Of a DNA stretch of 64,000 nucleotides, positions 11,071 through 22,294 are shown in pieces. Position 1 is the stretch's first letter, and each line of letters starts with the position of its first letter. The notes below the pieces were generated by a model. That model did not search any database. It was not told the origin of the DNA and saw only the letters and a list, made by a program, of their open reading frames with translations. Made by a program: the position numbers and the translations under genes. The DNA comes from Macrolepiota albuminosa (taxonomy: Eukaryota; Basidiomycota; Agaricomycetes; Agaricales; Agaricaceae), in contig JAMWFC010000092.1 of NCBI GenBank assembly GCA_027475525.1, forward strand, positions 434,001 through 498,000. The letters run 5' to 3'.

Positions 11071-11791
11071 TGTCACGACCCCTCCCCTCTGGGCCCACCC
11101 CGGGACACCCCCGGAACACCATCCGGGACCCTCCCTCTGACCCCACAGGACACGCCCCGCCATCAGGACCGCCGGCACCGCCATCAGCCACCACCAGCCC
11201 CGATCACCAATCGGATCACGCAACTCGTTCCCAGCCATCACGCATCACGCATCACGGCTCCATCTGCGCCAATTGATCGCACGCCCCACACGTGCGATCC
11301 CGGTATGCAGCCCCTGCCGCTACTCAATGACCCCCGGAACACCATCCCAGACATCCCGGAATCCCGAGACCCGGCTCTGTAGTACTTATAGCATAGCTCC
11401 CTGTTGTATTCGGTAGTCTTGATATTACATTGCTTTACTTGGATTGTTGCGTGCCCTCTGCTTGACTGGTACGCATTGACTGGCACGCTTTTGACTGGCA
11501 CGCTTGAATACTTGCGTGCTCTAAGATTGGTACGCACTTCGCGACTTTAATTTGCTAACTTGGTCTCGTCTTAGAACCTCCGGTTCACGACTCGACCCCC
11601 ACCCGAACTCCCCAGCTACTTACCACCCAAAACCCCCGGACCAAATTCCCTTCCCCGGGATTCCCCTGTCCACGTCTTGAACCCCGGAGTCCTAGCCCCG
11701 GAGTTCCAGACACCCGAGTACCCGTAGGTCAAGTCCGCATTGTAAGGGCGATCGCTTTCCCGGAAGGCCCCCGACTCAGCGGAACCTGACA
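11071..11791 (+). repeat. Left (5') LTR of the gypsy element
   Basis: 721 bp, from TGTCACGACCCC to GGAACCTGACA, nearly identical to 21569-22289. It holds GTACTTATAGCATAGCTC near 11382-11400 as a possible TATA-like promoter element. Confidence 0.95.
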
Positions 11792-11824
11792 TAATATCAA
11801 GACTCCCTCCTTACACCGTTCTTG

Positions 11825-14738
11825 ATGGCTACGTATACTCACACCTACTACCCCACGGGCTACCAGACCGACCCCTACGGGCGCCCGGTACCCAAGCATT
11901 ACTCCGTGCAGACCCCCCGCCCCGTCTATCCACCCCTTCCATACGAACCCCCGTACCTCCACCGCCATTGGGCCCCCGACCCATCCCTCTACGATCTGGG
12001 GCCCTCAGCCAGCTGGGCCCCTCCGCCCAACTTAGCCATGGCACGACCCGTGGAGGTCCCCTCGTACCGGAGCATCCCCGGGGGCCTGCCGGAGACCCCA
12101 CCAGTACCCAGTGGACCTCGCCCGATCCCCCCCAGCGAGGGCCCCTTTGCACCCACCCCCTACTACGGCTACCAGCGCCCCGTCCCAGTGGACCTCGCCC
12201 GATCCCCCCCAGCGAGGGCCCCTTTGCACCCACCCCCTACTACGGCTACCAGCGCCCCGTCCCCCAACCCCGAGAACCCCGAGGACTCCCCTACCCCGAC
12301 TACCCCCCTCGTCACTACCCGGCCACCGCTCCACCCGCTCGAACCCCTCCCTCGCCAATGGGACGACGACGCCTCGAGGAGTATGAACGGCAACGGGACG
12401 AAGTACTCCAGAGGACTTCGCTCAACGGACAAGGGCGCTGCTCATGGAATTCGGGCACGACAACTTCGAAGGCACTCTGGAGGAATGGGCTCATTGCTTG
12501 GTCAAATTTGGGGACCGCCTCACGCGAGGGGAACTCCTGGAGCAAACTATGGTAAAGTATAGGCGCAATACGATCCTCCGAGAAGAATTGCAACAGCTGC
12601 TCGAGGGGAACTCCTGGAGCAAACTATGGTAAAGTATAGGCGCAATACGATCCTCCGAGAAGAATTGCAACAGCTGCTCGACGAAGTCCACGCGTCCCCC
12701 TCCCCTCGACCCCTCAACGACCCCGTGGACCCAGGTCGCTCGATCCACGTTCGACGGGAACCTCCGGAGCCGGCTCCGGCAGCCCCGACAGCCTCCGTGG
12801 ACCCCACTCCAGAACAACAACAATGGGAAGAGCGACAAAATGCCTCAGCCATATTGCGGTCCCTCAACCTGACTGGGGGCCTCTTCAATCAACCCGCTGC
12901 CCGCACGGTAGGCTTGTCAACTCGCCACAGGGCTAACTCCGTTCCTAGTACCTTTGAGACCTGAGGACAGCCCCAAAGACCTCTGGAACCCCTCCCGCGA
13001 ACAGACAACGCCCAACCCCCGGCCCTGGCGAACCCCAGTAGACCCCGCGCGGACACCCCTAGCACGGACGACACGCTGTGCTACATCGACGAGCTCATGC
13101 GTGGCAACAACAAATCCCGTTCCGCGCCCGCGCCCGTCCTGGTACCGCCCCCTATGTCAGCCCCGGTTCCTCCGGAACGCAACTTCTGCCGTGATCTGCC
13201 ACCCCACTTTGACCTACAAAACCCCCCGCAACCCCTGATGCAAGCACGACCCTCCCGGGTTGAACGCCCCCCGCGCAACCCGGCCCCCCTCCGCCCGACC
13301 CAACACCGCCGAACCCTCCCCGACCACCTCCACCACCCCCAGCCGAACCCCGAGGATGACCCCCAGGGACCCCACCTCTGCCACCCCCTGCGTGGAGACC
13401 CGGGCCTCCTCCTGGCAGGAACAAACCCCCCTGGGATAACGGGCCCCCCGGGCGTGGACCCCCAGGTGAGCGGCCCGGGGGAGGCCCTCCAGGCGGGTGG
13501 AGTCCCGCCCTTGGTGCTTTTCCTCCTCAAGGAGGGGGGGGTAATCACTACTACTACTATTACAATGCTGGCCCCCCTCCCCGCAACGCTGCCGGACCGG
13601 ACGACGCTCGCGACGCCCTCGCCCGCGAAGGACGACTGGACATCCAAAAGCCTGACGCTTTCACGGGCCGGGACCCCCGAAAATGGCGTACCTTCCTCAC
13701 TCAGTGTCTCAATACATTTCAGGCAAAGCCGCTCACGTTTCAGGTTGACAGCTCCTGGGTGGCCTTTGCCGCATCGTACCTCCAGGGGATCGCCTTTGAC
13801 CACTACACGGCCCTCATCCAGTTCGACCCCAACAACCAGGCACTCGCTCGCTGGCAGGCTTTCGTCGACGAGTTCTCCGGGAAGTTCGGAATCTACGACA
13901 CCGTGGCTGAGGCCGAGGACAACCTCTTCAACCTCCAGATGCGCTCGGAAGAACGTTTCACCACCTTTATCGTACGTTTTGAGAAGGAAGCTTACAAAAC
14001 AGGTTGGAACTATAGCGCCCTCCAGTACGCCCTCCACCGCGCCCTGCCACAACGCATCAAGGATGTCCTCCGACTCGCTCCGAAACAACCCTCCTACGAC
14101 GGGTACAAGGCCCTCGTCATGCAGATCGACCAACGCTACTGGGAAGACCGCAGCGAGTGAAACAACCCTCCTACGACGGGTACAAGGCCCTCGTCATGCA
14201 GATCGACCAACGCTACTGGGAAGACCGCAGCGAGTATTTGAATTCCCGACCCCCCTGGAACCCTAGAGGAGGACCCCCTTGGCCCTCCAGCGAAACCCCC
14301 AACCCCCAAAGTTGAAACCCCGGTCCCCCTGCGTTCCCTAGTGGTCGACCCCTGGTGAGTCGCAGCCCGCCCAATGCTAACCCCGGCAGCGGCGTCCGCC
14401 TCCAGGCCCAGCTTAACGCCGCCGTGGCCGCCCACGACCCGGGCGACGTGCCAAGTCCCAAGGAACCCCCGGAAAACCCCGAAGACTTCAACTGCGACGA
14501 CGAACGGGACGAGGAGGCCCTCCGGGCCAACCAGCTTCAAAAGAAGGGACGACCCTGGATCGAAGTCCCGACGGATGTGCAGGAACGATGGAGAAGGGAG
14601 GGTGTCTGCATACTCTGTGGTGAGAAAGACCATTTCATCTCCGAGTGCCCCAAACGACAGGTCATGGGACATGCCACCTGGACCTTCGAAGGGGAGGACA
14701 CCATCTACGAGTATTCGGAAAACGACCCGGCAATTTAG
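11825..14738 (+). pseudogene. Gypsy gag (capsid and zinc knuckle)
   Basis: Begins MATYTHTYYPTGYQ at 11825, continues through a Pro/Tyr-rich region, a helical segment (FEGTLEEWAHCLVKFGDRL, 12444-12600) and the capsid-type Gag domain (FTGRDPRKWRTFLTQCLNTF to the segment ending RYWEDRSE, about 13640-14160). It ends with a CCHC zinc knuckle, CILCGEKDHFISEC (CX2CX4HX4C, about 14610-14650), and TAG at 14736. Gag packages element RNA into virus-like particles. Breaks: 77-bp duplications at 12111, 12525 and 14082, TGA codons at 12962-12964 and 14313-14315, and small shifts near 12430 and 13400. Confidence 0.8.
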
Positions 14739-14910
14739 ACCCGGAAGACGCCCTAAATCGCGGAATCGACCCCGACGTCTTCTCCGCCCCGGTCTCACAC
14801 CTTTGCTCTACGACACTCATAAAGACGCCCTAAATCGCGGAATCGACCCCGACGTCTTCTCCGCCCCGGTCTCACACCTTTGCTCTACGACACTCATATA
14901 GGACACCCTC

Positions 14911-15310
14911 ATGGCCTACCTACCCTCCTACTCCTCACACTCCCTCCTCCTCAAAACCCGCCTCACCCCCTCCGGAACCTCCCTCAACACCCTCGTTGAC
15001 AGTGGCGCCACTGACAACTTCATCGACAAAGCATGGTCCACCCTCGCCCCGGAACCCGCTCAGCGACTCCCGGTCCCGGTACGGCTCTGCCTCTTTGACG
15101 GGGACGCCTCTACGGCGGGGGACATCACTCATTTTGTGCGTATGCCTGTTACCTTTGCCAACGGACAGACTCACACCCTCCGGATGTTGATAACCAAACT
15201 CCACCCTTCCGCACCCCTGATCCTAGGGCTCCCGTGGCTCCGAGACACCAATCCCCGCATCGATTGGCAACATCTCACCCTTCGACTGACCCGGGACCCG
15301 ATGCCCGACG
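14911..15310 (+). CDS. Gypsy pol, first retropepsin domain
   Basis: Starts MAYLPSYSSHSLLLKT at 14911 and carries the catalytic aspartate motif LVDSGATDNFID (about 14992-15027), then LILGLPWLRDTNPRIDW and a beta-strand end. This is an aspartic protease that processes Gag-Pol. An in-frame TAG just upstream (about 14898-14900) follows the 77-bp duplication at 14745, so how Pol is started or joined to Gag is not clear. The open frame continues in frame 1 toward 15354, where a CCCAAAG heptamer lies. Confidence 0.8.
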
Positions 15311-15389
15311 ACCAGCAACTCCCCTTCGACATCCCCCACTCTCCGGACCCTACCCCAAAGGATGGGCCTCCACCACCCCCGGACTCCAG

Positions 15390-15910
15390 TCCCGTTCATC
15401 CCGATCCTTCGTCATCAATGCCAGGCTGGACGGCGCCCCAGGACCAGTCTTGGCCCTCATCGACAGTGGAGCCACCGGAGTTTTCATCAGCGACGCTCTT
15501 GACCTCCCCCACGACTCCCTCGACCAGCCCCTCCGCCTGCAACGCCTCAACGGCACCCCCTCCTCCTCCGGCCCCATCCACTCCCCCACGACTCCCTCGA
15601 CCAGCCCCTCCGCCTGCAACGCCTCAACGGCACCCCCTCCTCCTCCGGCCCCATCCAAAGGTCTCACTTGGGACGCGTGACCCTGGACAACAACTACGAG
15701 TTCACTTCCGACTTCCTGGTCACGCGACTTCACGAATCGACCCCGATGGTGCTGGGACTACCCTGGCTGCGCAACACAAACCCCGACATCGATTGGAGGA
15801 CGCTCACCATGACCTTCCCGGGACCCGAAGACCACCCCCCTGGCTGCGCAACACAAACCCCGACATCGATTGGAGGACGCTCACCATGACCTTCCCGGGA
15901 CCCGAAGACC
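15390..15910 (+). pseudogene. Gypsy pol, second retropepsin domain
   Basis: In the -1 frame relative to the first protease, SFVINARLDG leads to LIDSGATGVFIS (about 15450-15495) and, past two 77-bp duplications (15504 and 15764), MVLGLPWLRNTNPDIDWRTL. The paired DSGAT and GLPWLRxTNPxIDW motifs repeat those of the first domain, so the element encodes two tandem retropepsin-like domains. A Pro-rich linker follows to 16257. The frame is broken by the duplications as assembled. Confidence 0.7.
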
Positions 15911-16260
15911 ACCCCTTGACCGCCGTGCACCTCCGGGCCCTAGGGAACGACCCGACGCCCGACACCCCCAGGACGACTGACGCACCCCCCACGCATGCAC
16001 CACCCACGCCCGTCCGAGACCGCAGGGCCCCCGATCGACCCCCAAACATTCCTCAGAACAAGTACAAAGGGCTGAACTACCCCTGCCAGTCTCAAACACA
16101 CGTCACACCCGCTCTGGCCGATGCTTCCGCAACCCCAATTGACCCGAGCGCGCTCAACATTAGGATCATTGGGGCCGCCCCCTTCACCCGCCTCATGAGG
16201 GATGGAACTCCCACGTTTCAGCTGCACACCTCGCCTTCCCTCCCGGAAGAACATCTATGA

Positions 16261-19200
16261 GGGGACGCTATTTCCCTGGAAAAGAAAACCGAGGAGCAAA
16301 TCCTCCGAGAAGTAGTTCCCCCGGAGTATCACGAGTTCGCTGACGTATTCTCCAAAGGAGACGCCAAGGAGATCCCCCCTCACCGCCCCTATGATCACAC
16401 CATCGACCTCGAGGAAGGAGCCACCCCCCCTTTCGGCAAAGTAAGGAGATCCCCCCTCACCGCCCCTATGATCACACCATCGACCTCGAGGAAGGAGCCA
16501 CCCCCCCTTTCGGCAAAGTATACAATATGTCGGAGGTCGAACTCCGGGCCCTCAAGGACTACCTCGACAAAATGCTCGGTAAGGGATTCATCCAACCCTC
16601 CGCCTCTGCCGCCAGAGCCCCGGTTCTATTCGCCAAGAAAAAGGACGGCTCGCTCCGGCTCTGCGTTGACTACCGGGGATTCAATAAGATCACCAAGAAG
16701 AACCGCTACCTGCTCCCGCTCATCGGCGATCTGGTCGATTGACTCTGCAGTGCCAAGGTTTACACGAAAATCGACCTCCGCTCCGGTTACAACAATGTCC
16801 GCATTGCCCCAGGACACGAGTGGAAAACCGCGTTCCGCACACGGTATGGTCTGTTTGAGTACCTTGTGATGCCTTTCGGAATGACTAACTCCCCCGCCAC
16901 GTTCCAATACTTCATGAATAACATTTTCCACGACATGAGCGACGTCTTCGTGATTGTCTACCTGGACGACATCCTCATTTATTCCGACTCACCAGAGGAC
17001 CACCAGAAGCATGTCCGGCAAGTCCTTGAACACCTCCGGGAGCACAACCTCCACGCCAAGCCCGAGAAGTGTTCATTCCATACGAAAGAGGTTGAGTATC
17101 TTGGCGTCATCGTATCCCCGAACGGCGTCCGCATGGACCCCCACAAGGTCGAGGCCATCGTCAACTGGCCGCAGCCCCGGAATGTCAAGGAAGTACAATC
17201 TTTCCTGGGTTTCGCTAACTTCTACCGGAGGTTCATAGATAACTACTCCGGTATCACAAAACCCCTCAACCGGCTCACGTGCAAGGACGTCGCCTGGAAC
17301 TGGGACAGTAAGTGCCAGAGCGTCTTTAACCTGCTCAAGGAGGCTTTTACAGCCGCCCCCGTGCTCCGGCACTACGACCCAACCCTCCCGATTATCCTAG
17401 AATGTGACGCCTCCGACTACGCCATCACTGGGATTCTCTCACAGATGGAGCCTGACGGTGGGGAGCCCTGGCCAGTCGCCTTTTACACCCGGTCCATGAT
17501 CGACGCCGAGCTCAACTACGACATCTACAACAAGGAGCTCCTCGTCATCGTCGAAGCCTTCAAGCAATGGTGAGCCTACCTCGAGGGAGCCCGGCACCGG
17601 ATTCAGGTCTACTCGGATCACAACAACCTGCAGTACTTCACCATGACCAAGCAACTTAGTCGACAGCAGGCCCGGTGGTCCGAGATCCTCTCGGAGTACG
17701 ACTTCACGATCCAGTACCGCCCGGGACGACTTGGAGCTAAACCCGACGCCCTCACCCGTCGGCTGGACGTCTACCCCAAGAAGTCATTCGAGGTGGAACG
17801 CAATGCGTTCAATCATCGCGTGGTGATCCCTCCCGAACATTTGAATGCTGTACTGATCTTAAACGACGAAGGAACCCTGAGCCAGATCCACTGCGCCTCC
17901 CGAGACAAGTATTTCGCCGATCATGACCCCCGCAACCCTCCCGACAGAACCGACCGGGACCCCGCCTTTTCCTTGTCTCCCAACAAGAAACTCCTCCTCC
18001 GGGATGGCCGCATTTACATCCCGGATCACGCCCGACTCCACTACAACGTCCTGCGCCAGCACCACGACCACAAGCTCCGGGGACACCCTGGGATACGTAA
18101 GACCCTCCAGCTTATCTCCCGGACTTACTTTTGGCCAGGATTGAAGAAGGATGTGACCCGCTACATTCGATCATGCAAAACCTGCCTCCGGGCCAAGGTC
18201 CCCCGACACCGACCGTATGGACTCCTGAAACCCCTGCCGGTCGGACAACGCCCCTGGTCCTCCATATCTCTGGACCACATCATCGAACTCCCGGAATCTG
18301 AAGGGTTCGATGCCATCCTTGTTGTTGTGTGTAGGCTAACCAAACAGGGCATTTTCCTACCCTGCCACACCATGGACACCGCCCCGGACTTTGCCCGGCT
18401 GTTCCTTGAGCACGTCTTTGCCAAACATGGACTCCTGGATGACATCATCTCCAACCGTGGCCCCCTCTTCGTGTCCAAGTTTTGAACTTCCCTGTGTAAG
18501 GCACTTGAAGTAAAGACTAACCTCTCTACCGCCTACCACCCTGAAACCGACGGCCAAACCAAAAGGGTCAACCAGTCTCTCGAGCAGTACCTCCGACTGT
18601 ACGTCAACTACTTGCAGGACGACTGGCACGCCGAACACCCCCTGGCCGAGTTCACCTACAACAACACGCCACACTCTGCCACCGGGGTATCCCCCTTCTT
18701 CGCCAACAAAGGGTACCACCCCCGACTGACGCTCTCGCTCCGGGACATCCCGTCGCACGCCGCCCACGAGGTCGCCTGGAATCTCCAGTCCCTTCACGAG
18801 TTCCTCCGGAAAGAGATTGACACCGCAAACCAGGCCTATGCAAAACATGCCGACCAGAAACGGGAAGACACTCCTAACTGAAACCCCGGGACAAAGGTAT
18901 GGTTAGACCAACGCCACCTCCGCACCCGGCGACCCTCCCCAAAGCTCGATCATAAGCGCCTTGGCCCGTTCAAAATACTGAAGAAGGTCTCCTCCCACGC
19001 CTACAAGATCGAGCTTCCCCCAGGACTAAAAGGCCTGCACCCGGTATTCCACGTCCGCCTCCTGGAACGACACTCCCCGGATCCTTTTCCCGAATGACGC
19101 CCCGGGCCCCCTCCCCCGGTAGAAGTCGAGGACGAGTATCACTACGAAGTCGAAGACATCCTCGACTCCCGAAATATTCGTGGACGACCCCACTTCCTTG

Positions 19201-19350
19201 TATGGTGGAAGGGATACGGCCTGGAAGACGACACTTGGAAACCACACCGAAACCTCAAAGGCGCCCTCGACAAACTCCGGGACTTCCAACAACGGCACTC
19301 GGGAAATGACCTTCCCGGGCGCAGGACACACAGACGGCAGTAGTGGGCGT
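16261..19350 (+). pseudogene. Gypsy pol: reverse transcriptase, RNase H, integrase and chromodomain
   Basis: One frame runs through RT ([20 protein letters not shown]; active site IVYLDDILIY near 16945-16980), RNase H (LECDASDYAITGIL, about 17397), the integrase zinc region (HHDHKLRGHPGIRKTL...CKTCLRAK, about 18058-18200) and core (SLDHIIELP; TAYHPETDGQTKRVNQSLEQ). It ends with FHVRLLE and a chromodomain-like [23 protein letters not shown]...DTWKP (about 19150-19250). The chromodomain can steer integration to modified chromatin. Five TGA codons (16740, 17571, 18483, 18879, 19095) interrupt it, with another at 16258 just upstream and a 77-bp duplication at 16366. No other stop type is seen in this frame. 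Confidence 0.9.
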
Positions 19351-19601
19351 AACCCCCGCCTCTGGGCTCAGTAGGGATTCAACTCCCATGTATACTTTCC
19401 GCTTTCCTTTTCTACATCTCACTCTCTCCTAGTACCTCTTCGTAGTAGCGCCCTGGAGTCGGGGCAAGGTCTCTTTCCAACTCTTTACTAATCTCTTACC
19501 CGCTTTTACTCACTCCGGCAGTCCAAGTATATACAGCTACAAATTACATTACTCTACAAAGTACCAAGACCAGCGACAAGAAAAAAAAAAAAAAGGGACC
19601 C

Positions 19602-21387
19602 CTAATACTGGGGCCCCAGATCCCCCTCCCCCTCCGCCTCACCTCCCTCCCCCACCTTCCCGGGCCAACCTCGGAACCCCTCCCCCATTCCCCCCGGACC
19701 GTGTTCCTGCAGTGCCTCCTCTGCCAACTGCTCCCAGGACAGGAGAGGTTCGCCCTCGTCCAAGATCCTCTTGAACCACGAACCGGGGGCGGGCACGTTC
19801 CCCACCAGTGCGCCGATACCATCCGCCCCAGCAATTCGAGGCCTCGCTCCATCCCAGGGGTCGTCATCTCCGGACGCTGGCCCTCCTGTAGCGACGCCAG
19901 CGCCGCAGCCGCCCCGTCCAGGAGCAAGCAATGCTTCCAGGCCCAGCCTGGACGCGTCATTAGGAGACCAAACCCGAGGGAAAAAGAGACTCACTTAGCG
20001 CGGCCATGCGGGCCACCACTACGTCCAGACGCAAGTCCTCCACCAACCCCTGAATTCCCGGGAGCCCCACCCCTTGCCCCAGCCTCGCCCGCAACGCCTC
20101 TAACTCGGCCTCCGCTTCTTCTCGGGCGACCCTGGCCTCTTCCAGGTCCCGGGCCATCCCCTCCCGACCCTCCTCCAGACCTCTCCTGGCCGCCGCCCCC
20201 TCCCTCACCTCCTCCTCGTGACCCTCCTGTTCGCGCCCGGCCCGCTCCTGCAAAGCCTCGAAGTCGCCAACCAGGAGTCCCCTGGACAAGGGGGAGAACT
20301 CCGCGGGGGACAAGCGCGGGGGAGAGACCGGAGATGGGGTCCTCAGGGGCAGACGCACCCTCTTGGAGGGCCTCGGGGAGGGACTGGGCGACGCCCGTCT
20401 CTTCCCCTTGTTAGGACGCCCCCCACGACCCTCGTGACCCCCGGCCCCGGCCCGGGTCGCCCGACGTGTGATCAGGACCATGGGACGGGCCTGGCCCGCC
20501 ACCCGGACGACCCCCTGGCCCCCCGACCCCCCACGGGGCGCCTCCGCGGGCACTGCGGACGCCTCCCCCGCCGACTCCAGCCCTGGCTCCGCCCCCTCCA
20601 CCGGCTCCACCACCCAGTCCTGCTTCTCAACCCCCATCCTCCAGGTGACCCCCGCCAATGGCCACCCCTGCTCCCGTGCGACGCATCGCGCCCTCCACAG
20701 CGCCGACACGGAACACTGCTCGTGGTTGAGGCGGCACGCCTCGCACACGGAAGTGTCCCGGTGGGACGAGGACGCCGGGGCCTCAAATAAGCAGGGCACC
20801 AGCCGGCGGGCGCAATGCAGACACTACGGCTCCAGAGTCAGCCAGGAGACCCGAGGTAGGAACCCACTTACCGGCCCATTACTCACACATCAGCTGTGGG
20901 CAGGCAACCCCCGGGGCCTCTCCAAAGCCTCCGCAAAAACCTCCTGTGACACGCCTGCCCACGCGACGTGCCGGTCGTCCGGGACCACCGTCACCGTCCC
21001 TACCGCCATCCTGGAGCGACGAAATTGAGGGGCGGTTAATCGAGGCCGCGGAGGAGGGCGAGGGGGACGCACGGTTATCCGTGCGAAGGTGGGCACGGGA
21101 CGGCCACGGCCGGGCCCCGAAGAAGGACCAGGGGCCACATCAGGTGGACGTGCCGGGAGCCAACTGAGACCCGCCTCCGGGGCAGGAATGTTTTGTTGTT
21201 CTGAAAAAGGAAGGTCAGTAGCAACAAGCGAGTGGCGTGGGAAACACTCACGTTGCTGCGCAAGCGCCGCCACGCACTCCTGGTCTTGACAGGCTCAGTA
21301 CCGCGCGTCCCGGGCTTCCCAAGCCATGAGGGGCACGACCTCGTTGGTTTGCGGGGGCGTCAGGGAATGCGTTGGCGTACACGACAT
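19602..21387 (-). pseudogene. Antisense accessory gene of the gypsy element: double CX2CX6C protein with coiled coil, spliced
   Basis: Opposite to pol, between pol and the 3' LTR. Predicted exons are 21252-21387, 20872-21200, 19995-20823 and one or two further exons ending at 19602. Splicing at 21201-21251 (GTGAGT...TTCAG) and 20824-20871 (GTAAGT...TAG) keeps the frame. Exon 3 opens with CLHCARRLVPC, followed 15 residues later by CEACRLNHEQC. Two CX2CX6C blocks resemble the fungal Zn2Cys6 cluster, so metal and perhaps DNA binding are possible. A basic serine/proline tract (KGKRRASPSPSPRPSKRVR) and a long E/R-rich coiled coil follow. Two in-frame TGA codons (near 21295 and 20885) disable it as assembled. 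Similar Cys-rich plus coiled-coil proteins occur in agaricomycete repeats; the function is unknown. Confidence 0.65.
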
Positions 21388-21473
21388 GGTTGAACTTGAC
21401 GGTAAAAAATTTTTTCGATACGTGGCGAGTCAGGTGCCAGATCCCACGGTTGGACCCCGGTCCGGGGCTACGC

Positions 21474-21491
21474 GCGCTGAAGGGGGGGTGA
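21474..21491 (+). other. Polypurine tract of the gypsy element
   Basis: GAAGGGGGGGTGA lies immediately before the 3' LTR start, the expected place for the plus-strand primer. It is duplicated at 21558-21568 by the 77-bp tandem duplication. Confidence 0.6.
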
Positions 21492-21568
21492 TGTCACGAC
21501 CCCTCCCCTCCGGGCCCACCCCGGAACACCCCCGGAACACCATCCGGGACCCTCCCTAGGGGGGGTGA

Positions 21569-22289
21569 TGTCACGACCCCTCCCCTCCGGGCCCACCCCG
21601 GAACACCCCCGGAACACCATCCGGGACCCTCCCTCCGACCCCACAGGACACGCCCCGCCATCACGACCGCCAGCACCGCCATCAGCCGCCACTAGCCCCG
21701 ATCACTGATCGGATCACACGACTCGTTCCCGGCCATCACGCATCACGCATCACGGCTCCATCTGTGCCAATTGATTGCGCGCCCCACACGCGCGATCCCG
21801 GTATGCAGCCCCTGCCGCTACTCAATGACCCCTGGAACACCATCCCAGACATCCCGGAACCCCGAGACCCGGCTCCGTAGTACTTATAGCGTAGCTCCTT
21901 GTTGTATTCGGTAGTCTTGATATTACATTGCTTTACTTGGATTGTTGCATGCCCTCTGCTTGACTGGTACGCATTGACTGGCACGCTTTTGACTGGCACG
22001 CTTGAATACTTGCGTGCTCTAAGATTGGTACGCACTTCGCGACTTTAATTTGCTAACTTGGTCTCGTCTTAGAACCTCCGGTTCACGACTCGACCCCCAC
22101 CCGAACTCCCCAGCTACTTACCACCCAAAACCCCCGGACCAAATTCCCTTCCCCGGGATTCCCCTGTCCACGTCTTGAACCCCGGAGTCCTAGCCCCGGA
22201 GTTCCAGACACCCGAGTACCCGTAGGTCAAGTCCGCATTGTAAGGGCGATCGCTTTCCCGGAAGGCCCCCGACTCAGCGGAACCTGACA
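21569..22289 (+). repeat. Right (3') LTR of the gypsy element
   Basis: 721 bp, matching the left LTR in length and ends. Bases 21492-21558 are an extra copy of its first 67 bp, produced by the 77-bp duplication (21481 and 21558). Confidence 0.95.
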
Positions 22290-22294
22290 GAAAG
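22290..22294. repeat. Target-site duplication (right), GAAAG
   Basis: Matches GAAAG at 11066-11070, and the Helitron coding sequence resumes after it. Confidence 0.95.

Larger units (their letters stand above)
11071..22289 (+). mobile_element. Ty3/gypsy LTR retrotransposon (chromodomain-type), nested in the Helitron
   Basis: LTRs of 721 bp (11071-11791 and 21569-22289), TG...CA ends and a GAAAG target duplication define the element. The order is gag, zinc knuckle, retropepsin (twice), RT, RNase H, integrase, chromodomain-like tail, which is the Ty3/gypsy order. An extra spliced gene runs antisense between pol and the 3' LTR. It is strikingly GC- and CpG-rich compared with the Helitron around it, indicating later insertion. 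The LTRs differ at roughly 20 sites by eye, so it is not brand new. Collapsing the 77-bp duplications merges most reading-frame pieces; what remains are TGA codons and two or three small shifts. The usual tRNA primer-binding site was not recognised after 11791. Confidence 0.95.

Noticed and set aside
13081..14133. Long minus-strand open frame (about 350 codons) opposite gag
   Set aside because: It is a shadow of GC-rich gag codons: composition is Gly/Arg/Val-rich without motifs, and the plus strand has clear Gag domains.
17571..17573. TGA as a recoded sense codon in the element
   Set aside because: TGA stands at positions expected to be Arg as well as Trp, so one consistent reassignment cannot explain it. 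Host genes here use TGA as a normal stop.
20218..21028. Plus-strand open frames over the antisense accessory gene
   Set aside because: Pro/Arg-rich shadows in GC-rich DNA. The minus strand has frame-keeping introns and patterned cysteines, so it is the coding strand.
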